Part shown: positions 54,185-64,000 of the stretch, piece after piece
How the letters are laid out: each line of letters begins with the position of its first letter
How positions within the stretch are numbered: the first letter of the stretch is position 1
Source: Flaccisagitta enflata
Taxonomy: Eukaryota; Chaetognatha; Sagittoidea; Aphragmophora
Direction: 5' to 3'
NCBI GenBank assembly: GCA_965153355.1
Contig: OZ231128.1
Coordinates: 50,282,001-50,346,000, forward strand
Length of the DNA stretch: 64,000 bases
The notes under the pieces: generated by a model
Database searches by the model: none
Told to the model about the DNA's origin: nothing
The model's input: only the letters and a program-made list of their open reading frames with translations
Program-made: the position numbers and the translations under genes

Positions 54185-57100
54185 CTAAAAAGACATTCGA
54201 TACCTGCAAGGCCAAGATAAGATGAAAACAGTTTGTTCAGGGTATTGGACCTACTTGAGAAATTCTGGCTGATTTCGTTCATCTTCGACTGATTTGTAGT
54301 TAATATGATGCCAACAAATCCCGTCGGCGCCCCCTTCGCCGTTATCTGCTTCCAATCGAAATTCCTCTCTGTTTCTAATCGACCTGGGAAGAGGAAAAGT
54401 AAAAACCTACAGTTAGCCCGATGTTGGTAAAGAAGGGGGGGAAGGGGGAAATTGGCGAAATTGGCTCACACTTTGAGGCTTGATGTGGATTGAAAGGGAG
54501 ACTGGGAGAATTGAAACGATCGCCTCACTTTCGAGTTTCGAGTCTAGACGCCCTGTCTGCCTGTAATGAAAACCACTTGTGCCTATAAATTCGCTTGCTG
54601 AACTAGCCTTTGAATCGTCTATTATCTGAATCGCATCTTCATGAAGTTTTGATGGTAGCCCTTGTGTATTCGTTTTGCCTCATGAGGCTCATGCACTATC
54701 CTTTTGTTGGTGGATTTTTGTTATTATCAATTTCAATAAATTACGTTAATGGAGAATGATTTCATATCTGTTGTTGGTGGATTTCGATTCTTTCATTTTC
54801 TCTTACCTGTTGTCCTGATGTTCCCACGAGAGAGTCCGCTCTTTTGACATGTGCTGCTCTTCGTGCATTTGCTGTCTCGATGATGCGTAGGATTTGGTTT
54901 CCACGCCGTTTGTCACTGAAGATTGGCTCTTTTCGGCCGATTGTGAGAGATGCGTGGCTGAGTGTTGAGTAGATAGGGATGAGTCGTTGTTACTTTCATT
55001 GCTAGGGATCAGACTTTGATCATAATCTACGCCATTCTGCCCACCAATCGTCCCCATTAACGGATTATTCCAAATGGGCTCATTAATGTCCGCATTGATA
55101 ATTGACACGCTTCCCTGTCGCGCTGTCGAGTGAGATTCTTCTGTTTGCTGCGTCATCGTGTGTTGTTCTTCTTGCGTGCTCGATTCAGATCCGGAATTCA
55201 TTTGATAGAAATTGCCTTCGGCCGTGATCATTCCGCTCACTTCGGTTTGTTCCATCGCGTGTGTGGAACTCGCCATCTCCATGGACTGGGATTCCACTTG
55301 CATCTGTGACGAAGATGCCATTTGCTTCACTGCTTTGGATTCCATATGGTGGCTCTCCACTTGATTCGCCGATGACATTTGCATTTGGCTAGACGAGGAC
55401 ATTTTCGAGCTCATCGAAGACATCTGCGCAGAGCTTTCGGCACGTGATTGCTCGGATGAATATTGTTTTTGCTGTTCCTGTGTCATCTGTGTGTGTTGCT
55501 CCGACGCCATATGTTTTGATGTGGTCATTTGCCTTTGCTCCCTCGCTGCCATTTGGCTTGTGGAGCTTTCTTCCACTATCGATTTCGAGCTATGATTTTG
55601 CTGCTTCATGGTCTTTCTTGACTTTCTTTGATAACTATCGACGGCACCCTGCATTTCCGACACTGCCATTTGCTCTCCTTTCACGCTACTCTGCATTGCC
55701 GACGCTGCCATTTTCTCTTCTTTCACGCTACTTTGTATTTCTGACACAGCCATTTTCTCTTCTTTCACGCTACTATGTGTTTCTGCCATCTTCATTTCTT
55801 TCCTTTCCATTACGGCGTTGCTTTGGCTTTGAATTTGATCGTTGGTTTCCATGCCTGGAACCAGTCCATTCTGAGTTCCCACCACATTCATCTCCTGGCT
55901 TGACACTCCTCGCCTCACCGCGCTTTCTTTCATTTGCATCATTGTCGACGTTGTTTCCTCTTCCATCCTTTTCACTTCCTTCATCTCCTTTCTAAGCCTA
56001 TTTTCGCTCTTTCTGGTCTCTTCCAACTTTTGCATCGTGGACTCTCCTACGGCTATGACGCGTCTAGCCGACGCCTCCATCATCGCCGTTTTCGCTTCCG
56101 CCAACTCGACCGTCAACTCTCGAACGCGCCGCGCCATTTCCTGACTTTCCACCTGACAATCTGGGCGTTCGCAGCTCGCCGCCGACATTTGTTGACGCAG
56201 CCGCTCTTCCGATTCTCTGTAAACGGCGTTTTCAGAGCGATAAGACGATACCGATTGCTGGAAAGAGCTACTCTCTTCCTTGTATTGGGACACTTGCTGC
56301 TTGAATGCCATGGTTTCCTGTTGAAACGTGCGGCAATCCGATTTGAATTGTGCCGCGCATTGGAAAAAAGTCTCTCGACACTCTTCCACCGATTTGATCT
56401 CGGCGTTCATGGCCATCGATTGTTCCGTTGCCGTGACCGTCGACTGATGAGGTGCGGCCGAAGATGCGTCGCTGACTGTTGTTGGCTCTTTCTCCTTAAA
56501 TGCCGGTTGCTTCTTGAAACCAACGCTAACCTCGACAGCTGCAGCTTTCTTTTCACCCGCAGCCGTAAACACTTCCAATTCCGGCTTTTCTCCCAACGTC
56601 GAGGATGCGACTTTCTTCCGTTTTTCCGCTTCCTCCACTTCCTCCTCCAGTCTCGTGAGGCTGTTTTGAAACTCCTCTTTCGTCATCGTTTTGGCGGCTT
56701 TGTCGAAGATGCTCTCGAGTGCCTCTCTATCTAACGACGCCACCTGGAAATTAATTAGTTTGAATTCTCATGATTACGCTTGGACAGAACGAGAAAAAAA
56801 GCTGAGATCATTTAAGTATAAGAAAATCAACTTTAACAAAAAGGAATTAACTCTATCCTTTGCTTGACTAGAATGGATTTTGATCATTGTTGACTCACCG
56901 ATTCTGCGGCGAAGTCTATCTTTTCAGCGTCATTCATCGCCTCTGTCATCTCCGTCAGCGTTTCTTTGATTTGCGTCGGGCTCATAGTTTCAATCGCTGC
57001 CGTGACTGAGCCCCTCTCACGCGCGTCGTAAGCCTCGATGACAAACTCACGCATTTGCTCTTTTGTCATGGAAGCGGTGGCGTTCTCTACGAAAACTCTT

Positions 57101-59172
57101 TTCATTTTCCCGCTCATGCCCCGTACGAGCCGTTGTAAAGCCCAAGCCGCCTGAGATTCCATGCCGCTTGATGAAGAGGAAGTGGAAGAGGACCCGAGAG
57201 ATTTATCGGTGGCGACTGCATCAAAGTTGGCGGCTACGACGGCCTCAACGAGCGCGTCGTTTTTGGCTTTCATTGATGGATCGTCAGATCGGTGTTGTCT
57301 CTCGCGAAGTGCCATGCGTACAAAGCCTTCCAGTTGTTGGCGAGTCATCCAGGAAGAGGATCGAAGGGCAGCGTCAAATGCTTGATCTTCGGCGTCGTCG
57401 GAAATAGACATCGTCTTTCCATCTAGCGCTGGCTTTAAATGACCCGCTTCGGATTTTTCCTGTGGAAGCAACGAAATCTGATTGTATATTTGTTTGATTG
57501 AGGGAATTCCTTCTCATTTTTGATGGCTGTATTACAATCAACTTACAATCAACCTAAATTAAGCTTACCATGGTGCCTTCCCCGAAATCCAGAGTGTGAT
57601 TGATTCCTTCTCTTCCCTCACCAACTTCGACTGAGAAGTTGTTTGTGCCATCGAAGTCCTTCATGTGACCCTTCTCCATCTTTTGCCTCGCTCCCTCTCC
57701 GTAATCGCTGATGCAATTGGTTGAGTCCCCTGGACACGGGAGAGTAAAAGAGTGGGTGCAGAAATATATGTGAAAGAACGCCAGATGATTATTAATTGGC
57801 AATTGTAATCGATTGGTAACCGTTTCCTGATTGTACCTATGGTGCCGATGTTGACGGATACTGCGTCCCCGGAACACGCGGACATGGTGCGAAGCTTTTG
57901 CGTCAAACCGTCACCAAAGTCAACCACATCTACATAATCCGAATTGAAGCCTGATTGTTGAGAACGATAAATTATTTGTAAAGAAATGTGTTTTTCTGTT
58001 TTCTTCATTTGGTCGACGACTTTTATTTATCGACTTAATTCGTTCAGACAAATCTAGTTAGTAGTTAACTAAAGGGAAAATTCCGGGTTTTATAGTCACG
58101 GATACATCCGTCGGTTCGTCAGCGCGTAATATTATTGAATTCGTCAGGGCGTTCGTCAGCGCGTAATATTATTGAATTCGTCAGTGCGTATCATTATTGA
58201 ATTCCCCTTTTTAGATGCGTCCGTCAGAAACTCATCTCTATAAGAGGGTCTGTCCGTCCGTCGGTCAGTCCATCGGTCGGTCCGTCGTTCGGTCCGTCAC
58301 GCCTGTGCAAAAACCGAGTTTCTCGGCTGTTTTTGGCCACGGTGAGATCCTACACTGAAACAAATGATCAACCAACATGTTGAGTCTTTTCACCCGTCTG
58401 TTCGTCCATCAGTCTCTCCATACATATGTCACATGATCAATACACGCTGAGACACAGCCCGGACGCATCGTTGCCCGGTCGGGCTTGTTTTCTTTTATAT
58501 TGGCTTTCTGTCAGTTTGAGTTGTGTATAAGTGGCCGCGACTGTTGCCCTTTGCTGGGCTTTTTCTTGCGCAACATACCCGTACATTTACAGAGGCAACA
58601 CAGCTAACATTTTTAGTCAGTGAAGCTGACTGAAACCTCATGTTGGGCTAGTCCATGAAATTTGTTTTTTCCTTCGGTTTGAGGTTCAAATAACCGGGAA
58701 TTGCACACAGATGTTAATAGATTGAAATTTGGATTGACTTACTTCCGTCTATGCTTTTTCCCTCGAAATTCTCTTTTCTTTTCCAATTCTTTCTGCTTTT
58801 CGAGTCTTCTAACGATTCTGAACTTGTCGAGCTGTAAAGTCCGCGATGCTGGGTTTTGTTTGAGGCTCTTTTGAGGGTAACCTTGACGTCAAGGAAAGTT
58901 GGGGGATAAGATGATTTTGAAATATTGAGTCCTTTTTGCTGCGGCTTAAATGAAATCATTATTAGTCAATGGACAATGTCGTTTCAATCAAAATTAAGTC
59001 ATGTTAACATGGTATATACTTGATTGATCATGTCTCTCTCTTGTCTCACCTTCAAGAATTCCGGGACTCCGCAACCATCGAGTCCATCTTCTCTCGATTT
59101 TGTCCAATTGTTTTTATGCCAACAAATGCCTTCTGTGGCTTCTGTTAGGATGTCACCTCCGGTTTCAGACAT
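54185..59172 (-). CDS. Gene C: Met/Ser/Gln-rich coiled-coil protein with duplicated terminal motif
   Basis: Eight phase-matched minus-strand exons: 59172-59050, 58938-58743, 57950-57837, 57729-57569, 57459-56899, 56743-54807, 54383-54255, 54203-54185. The total is 3,240 nt, 1,079 residues plus TAG. Exon 1 carries EGICWHKNNWTKS and ends PEFLK; exon 7 carries DGICWHHINYKS and again ends PEFLK, an internal duplication. Exons 3-4 repeat a DFGDG/DYGEG/VGEG/DFGEG motif. Residues ~230-430 contain repeated helical units of the type MTKEQMREFV (also MTRQQLEGFV, MSPTQIKETL, LDREALESIF, MTKEEFQNSL). The 1.9-kb exon 6 (~386-1030) is coiled coil followed by M/S/Q/E-rich sequence with tandem SSVKEEKMA units. 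I see no membrane segment or enzyme motif and recognise no family. The gene lies downstream of DNAJC13 exon 42, probably inside its next intron. Confidence 0.8.
58208..58491 (+). mobile_element. HINE-like element, subtype III, in gene C intron 2
   Basis: TTTTTAGATGCGTCCGTC, CTCTATAAGAGGGTCTGTCC, (GTCGG)n, ACACAGCCCGGACGCATC, CCCGGTCGGGCTTG. It is preceded by a triplicated GTCAGCGCGTAATATTATTG (58115-58200). Confidence 0.75.
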
Positions 59173-59625
59173 GTTTAATGATTTATCGAGGATGAAATGT
59201 AAAAATGAAGTCGGTTTTCTTTTGCGCAGAATGTCTTTATTTCAACTTTTATTTATATTTTGCGTTTATTGGGGAAATCGGAGAGAGAAAAAAGTAGTGT
59301 TGAAGCTTGTTTCTTCTACGGCGGGAGAGAGAGGAATGATGAGGGGAAATTTCTATGTTGCTTCAACCTTCAGTTTTGAATTCGGTTCTTTTCATTGATT
59401 TTTTTGGTTTTAACTAAATGGAATGAACGTCAGTTTTTTTAACAAGTTTATCTCTTCTCCTCTGCCTGTTTGATCGCAAGGTGGTGGTGTTTTGGATTTG
59501 AAGTGGATAGAATTGAGCGAAATAAATACGAATTCGCGTGCGTTTATGGGCTTTTTTTTCTGGGCGACTGATGTCGATCCTTCTCTCGTTAGTTCTTTTT
59601 CTACTTCATTCTCCTTTCCTTCTTT

Positions 59626-59676
<51 letters not shown>

Positions 59677-60237
59677 TCGCGATCTATCGCACTTAACTCC
59701 CCAACTTCAATTGCCCTCCTCCCCTCTGTATCTATGGTGCACATGGTGAAATTCTAGAAAGTTTCATCCTTTGCCCATGGGTATCTTGCTTTCACCTGAT
59801 TGGTTGTCGTCGATCTAACGTCCAGCTTGTTCTATAAACTTCATCCGGACTTATTGATAATTTATTACTTCTCCCGCTCTCTTGGTCAGTAGGTTGGACG
59901 AAGATCCACGATCTCGGAAATCTGTCTAGCTTATATCAGTGATGAGTTCAGGGTCACTTACTAAGAGCTCCTATCAAGTGTTGGGACCATGGGGTGAAAA
60001 AAATTGTGGTCGTGCCACCCCCCCTTTCCTCTAAGGCCCATCATCTTCCATGTGAATTATCTCAATTTCTAGTAGGGTCTTATACATTTTTTCCTGCCAT
60101 CTCCTCGTGGGACAAACACAGGGGTGCCAGGGTAAGGATAAGGAGTGGGAATAATGGGAGATAAAGACCCCTAGCAGCCCCAAATAGGGCCAAAAAGCTA
60201 AAAACTGGATGAAAAATGTTCAATATGAGCAATATAC
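59173..60237. other. Upstream flank of gene C
   Basis: This unassigned stretch should include the promoter of minus-strand gene C. It holds a (CT)n tract at 59627-59671 and short C runs. I see no conserved coding sequence and no DNAJC13 exon here. Confidence 0.4.
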
Positions 60238-62446
60238 TTTTTTTAGTCGCATGCATGCGACTCTACAACCCGCTTTGTCCATCTATTGGTATTTGGTCAG
60301 TCTGTTGGTCCATTGGCTGGTTGGTCGGTCTGTCGGTTGGTCACATTTTACTTTTTGTCCCACGGCAATCAGATCCGTGGGACTATGTGATGGACCTGAT
60401 CGTGTAGTCTGTCTGTCTGTGTGTCTGTCTGTCTGTCTAGAACCTTCTCATATCTTTTGATCCAGACTTCAGAAGTTCATGAAACTTTACCAGTGTTATT
60501 TTTATGTCAATGGGAGCTTGTATACCAATTTTCAGCAAAATTCATAAACTTTTACTACCCTTTGCCTATTATTTTTGTAGTAATATTTTACTGGACTTAG
60601 GCGGTTTACATAGGTAGAGGGTAGTAAAAGTATGTGAATTTTTTTATAATTTGGCATACAAGTAGAGGGTACTAAATAAACAACCCCTGCAAAATTCGAA
60701 TTAAATCTGAAGTCTGGTTTATGAGATATTAGCTTATTTATCTAGTAACATGTTACTAGAACTTAAGCAATTTCCATAGGCAAAGGGTAGTAAAGGTATG
60801 TGAATTTTTTTTTAATTTGGTATACAAGTTAAGGATATCAATTGACGATCCCCTGCAAAGTTCGAAATAAATCTGAAGTCTGGTTAATGAGATATAAGCT
60901 TATGTAGTAATATGTTACTAGGACTTCAGCAATTTTTTTTTTTAAGAAAAAATTTTTTTTTGAAATTTTTTTTTCTTTTCAAGTATTCCATCATAGATTT
61001 CAAGGTATGCCATCATGGACTTCAAGGTATGCCATCATGGACTTCAAGGTATGCCATCATGGACTTCAAGGTATGCCATCATGGACTTCAAGGTATGCCA
61101 TCATGGACTTCAAGGTATGCCATCATGGACTTGGTATGCCATCATGGACTTCAAGGTATGCCATCATGGACTTCGGTATGCCATCATGGACTTCAAGGTA
61201 TGCCATCATGGACTTCAAGGTATGCCATCATGGACTTCAAGGTATGCCATCATGGACTTCAAGGTATGCCATCATGGACTTCAAGGTATGCCATCATGGA
61301 CTTCAAGGTATGCCATCATGGACTACAAGGTATGCCATCATGGACTTCAAGGTATGCCATCATGGACTTCAAGGTATGCCATCATGGACTTCAAGGTATG
61401 CCATCATGGACTTCAAGGTATGCCATCATGGACTTCAAGGTATGCCATCATGGACTTCAAGGTATGCCATCATGGACTTCAAGGTATGCCATCATGGACT
61501 TCAAGGTATGCCATCATGGACTTCAAGGTATGCCATCATGGACTTCAAGGTATGCCATCATGGACTTCAAGGTATGCCATCATGGACTTCAAGGTATGCC
61601 ATCATCCCATCATGGACTTCAAGGTATGCCATCATGGACTTCAAGGTATGCCATCATGGACTTCAAGGTATGCCATCATGGACTTCAAGGTATGCCATCA
61701 TGGACTTCAAGGTATGCCATCATGGACTTCAAGGTATGCCATCATGGACTTCAAGGTATGCCATCATGGACTTCAAGGTATGCCATCATGGACTTCAAGG
61801 TATGCCATTATGGACTTCAAGGTTTGCCATCATGGACTTCAAGGTATGCCATCATGGACTTCAAGGTATGCCATCATGGACTTCAAGGTATGCCATCATG
61901 GACTTCAAGGTATGCCATCATGGACTTCAAGGTATGCCATCATGGACTTCAAGGTATGCCATCATGGACTTCAAGGTATGCCATCATGGACTTCAAGGTA
62001 TGCCATCATGGACTTCAAGGTATGCCATCATGGACTTCAAGGTATGCCATCATGGACTTCAAGGTATACCATCATGGACTTCAAGGTATACCATCCTGGA
62101 CTTCAAGGTATGCCATCATGGACTTCAAGGTATGCCATCATGGTTACAAGGTATGCCATCATGGACTACAAGGTATGCCATCATGGACTACAAGGTATGC
62201 CATCAAAGATTTCAAGGTATGCTATTATGGGTATGCGTCGTGTATCTTCTCGAGTCGCGTTTGCGCGACGAGAAAGCTTCAATAATTACAGTCCCACGGC
62301 TTCAGCCGTGGGACTGTAATTTTGAAGCTTTTTTTATGTTTTATTTCTTTGACCTCGCTGCTCCTGCCCAAATGGTTTATTGAGCCCAAATATGGCCCCT
62401 GCTCACCCGCACGCGACTTCGGTACCCGTGTATCGGGCCTTGCTCT
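60238..62446 (+). mobile_element. HINE-like shell carrying a 22-bp satellite cassette
   Basis: The left end has TTTTTAGTCGCATGCATGCG then CGACTCTACAACCCGCTTTG and a GTTGGTC core. The right end (62357-62446) has GCTCACCCGCACGCGAC and CCGTGTATCGGGCC. Between are inverted GTCCCACGG hairpins (60360-60384, 62291-62320), ~165-bp repeats, homopolymers and the satellite array. It could be one element with cargo or an insertion into an element. Confidence 0.55.
60985..62225 (+). repeat. 22-bp satellite array, about 56 copies
   Basis: Unit ATGGACTTCAAGGTATGCCATC, highly homogeneous, with a few short deletions (61130, 61175, 61605) and variant last copies. The period 22 gives three open frames, so the ~430-458-residue ORFs are artefacts. 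Confidence 0.97.
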
Positions 62447-62640
62447 GTTATCTCTCTCATGTTCTGTCAGCAAGTGTTGGGATGCGTTTCTAAGAGCCCC
62501 TCGTAGGGCCTCGAAACCCCAAAAAATGGATTCTCCATGCAATTTTATTAAGAAATGACATTTTTTAGGCACCTTTGAAGATTTCTTTTCACAAGCTAGC
62601 TCAAATCTTGCATGTCACCGGTAAGAGGGAGTAAGAATGA

Positions 62641-62835
62641 GAACAAGTGAAGCGGGGTCACAATATTGTTGCGGCCGGGTGGGCAGGGGCTTCTAACCCC
62701 CCCAAATATAAACAAAAATTATCTAAAATGCTTGTTTTCCTGTTTTTGACTCAATCAATACGGACCGATGGACCAATGGACCAACTGACAGACAGACAAA
62801 GCATCTTTTTGAATTGCGTGTCCGCAACTAAAAAG
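62641..62835 (-). mobile_element. HINE-like element, subtype I
   Basis: GTGAAGCGGGGTCAC, GTTGCGGCCGGGTGGGCAG, GGACCGATGGACC core and terminal ATTGCGTGTCCGCAACTAAA. Confidence 0.75.
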
Positions 62836-63529
62836 AGAAGGAAGGAGAGGATACACAGCAATCCAGTTGCGGATGGTTGGGCAGGAGCAGTTATGACAGA
62901 AAATTTATGAATAAAAATGAAGTGTTTCACCATACTTTTTTTATTATTATCAGGACAATAATGAAGGTGGAATGCTTTAAGTGGACAAATTGTCTCTAAG
63001 AACACTTGGTGCATACATTTTTATCATATTTTGACTTAAAATGTAATTTGAACTATGCGTTTCACATGAAAATAAGCATGAAAATGTTTTTTAGTGAATT
63101 TCTGCTTACACTTTTTTTCATTTTCTGAAGTCGAAATTCTAAGAAAGCCAGACACAGGGAAATTTTGCATTTTAAAAAACATAGTTCTCTCTGTAATCGA
63201 TTTGGGAAGAGAACTATGTTCTTGTTTTTTCATTTTTTCATCTCCTATGCAAATTTAGAATTTCAATCAGCCCCTTGTCAATGACCAAAAATAAGATAAG
63301 TAAAAATTTTCAAAACAATTTTTTTTGGTAACTCTGGCTAAACTTGGTCCTCTTGCTAAGTAAATGCAAATTTTTCTTTTAAATATGATGTCTGAGCCAT
63401 CTCAATCACTTTTATTCATTTATTTATACATTTTGATTAATACATTTTTTCTATTTTGACCTTCTTTGAAACACAAATGTTACCCTCGGAGGGAAGCTGT
63501 CTTATGCAAAAAATTGCTTGCATTTCAAA
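62836..63529. other. AT-rich spacer
   Basis: I see no exon, conserved motif or clear repeat here apart from an inverted CATAGTTCTCT / AGAACTATG pair near 63180-63220. Confidence 0.4.
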
Positions 63530-63976
63530 ATGTTATGGGACAGACCGACTGACCAACACGGCAAGGTGTTGTCTCGTATCCGCAACTTAAAAGGATAAAG
63601 AAGAATAAACAGATACACGGCTACCAAAGTTGCGCGCAGGTGGGCAGGGGCTTTGAAAAAAATGTCTAACTAAGCATTTTGGAAGTAGCAGAAATGCAAA
63701 AACCGCACATGAACGCTGAAAAAGCAGAATGTTACCGACCGAAGGACAGCCTCACCGACCGACATAGCGGGTCTTAGAATTGCGTGCAGGTAACTGAAAA
63801 ACAAGGGCGGATACACGGCCACCAGTTGCGGACGGGTGGGTAGGGGCGGAAATGCGCATTTTCCCACTTTTCGACTCGATCATTACGGACCGACAGATGG
63901 ACGGAAGGACGGACCAACAGACGGACGGACGGATGGACAAAGCCTCATAAAGAGTTGCTTGTCCGCAACTAAAAAG
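63530..63976 (-). mobile_element. Cluster of three HINE-like copies, subtype I
   Basis: A truncated copy (63530-63595), a degenerate copy (63610-63803) and a full copy (63801-63976: ATACACGGCCACCAGTTGCG, (GGAC)n, hairpin GTTGCTTGTCCGCAAC, TAAAAA), all in the same orientation. Confidence 0.65.
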
Positions 63977-64000
63977 GAAATTTAGGAAATTGATGCAGGA

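Noticed and set aside
55444-56734. Plus-strand ORFs of 183 and 266 residues
   Set aside because: Shadows of gene C exon 6 on the opposite strand.
60912-62383. ORFs of 434-458 residues with MPSWTSRYAIMDFKVCHHGLQG
   Set aside because: Three frames of a 22-bp satellite; no codon signal or homologue.

Overview
The window is nuclear DNA of an animal-like eukaryote, probably an invertebrate. Genes are split by GT-AG introns at conserved phases. Two of them are recognisable single-copy animal genes (CNDP2-like and DNAJC13/RME-8-like). Introns are packed with microsatellites, minisatellites, foldback elements and short DNA transposons. The species cannot be named from the sequence.

Layout. 262-8970 (+): the last eight exons of a CNDP2-type M20 metallodipeptidase; its first exons lie left of the window. 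9799-53044 (+): 42 exons (2,130 codons) of DNAJC13/RME-8, the endosomal J-domain protein, with GYF-like segment, J domain (HPD) and four IWN repeats. Its last ~200 residues are absent, so the gene should continue beyond base 64000.

Three genes on the minus strand lie inside DNAJC13 introns, each rebuilt here from phase-matched exons. Gene A (22113-24350) is a ~266-residue helical protein with a signal peptide. Gene B (31007-38122) is a 1,153-residue coiled-coil protein in 12 exons. Gene C (54185-59172) is a 1,079-residue Met/Ser/Gln-rich coiled-coil protein in 8 exons, whose N-terminal exon motif is repeated at its C terminus. I recognise none of these three families.

Repeats. (1) A family of ~0.13-0.3 kb elements with a terminal hairpin, a (GTCY)n core and a subterminal inverted repeat, resembling Helentron-derived HINE/DINE-1/mini-me elements. 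Its hairpin stem co-varies with a distal partner between subfamilies. (2) A second family with conserved ends and exchangeable tandem-repeat interiors. (3) hAT-like elements with 8-bp target duplications, and CAGTGG-ended elements flanked by TA. (4) Large foldbacks. (5) Minisatellites with units of 16, 16, 18, 19, 22, 22 and 82 bp. The same 22-bp satellite cassette sits in two different element shells (19163-21566 and 60238-62446).

Functionally, CNDP2 is cytosolic peptide metabolism and DNAJC13 is Hsc70-dependent endosomal sorting. Nothing in the sequence links them beyond adjacency. The antisense nested genes could be coupled to DNAJC13 transcriptionally, but that is inference.
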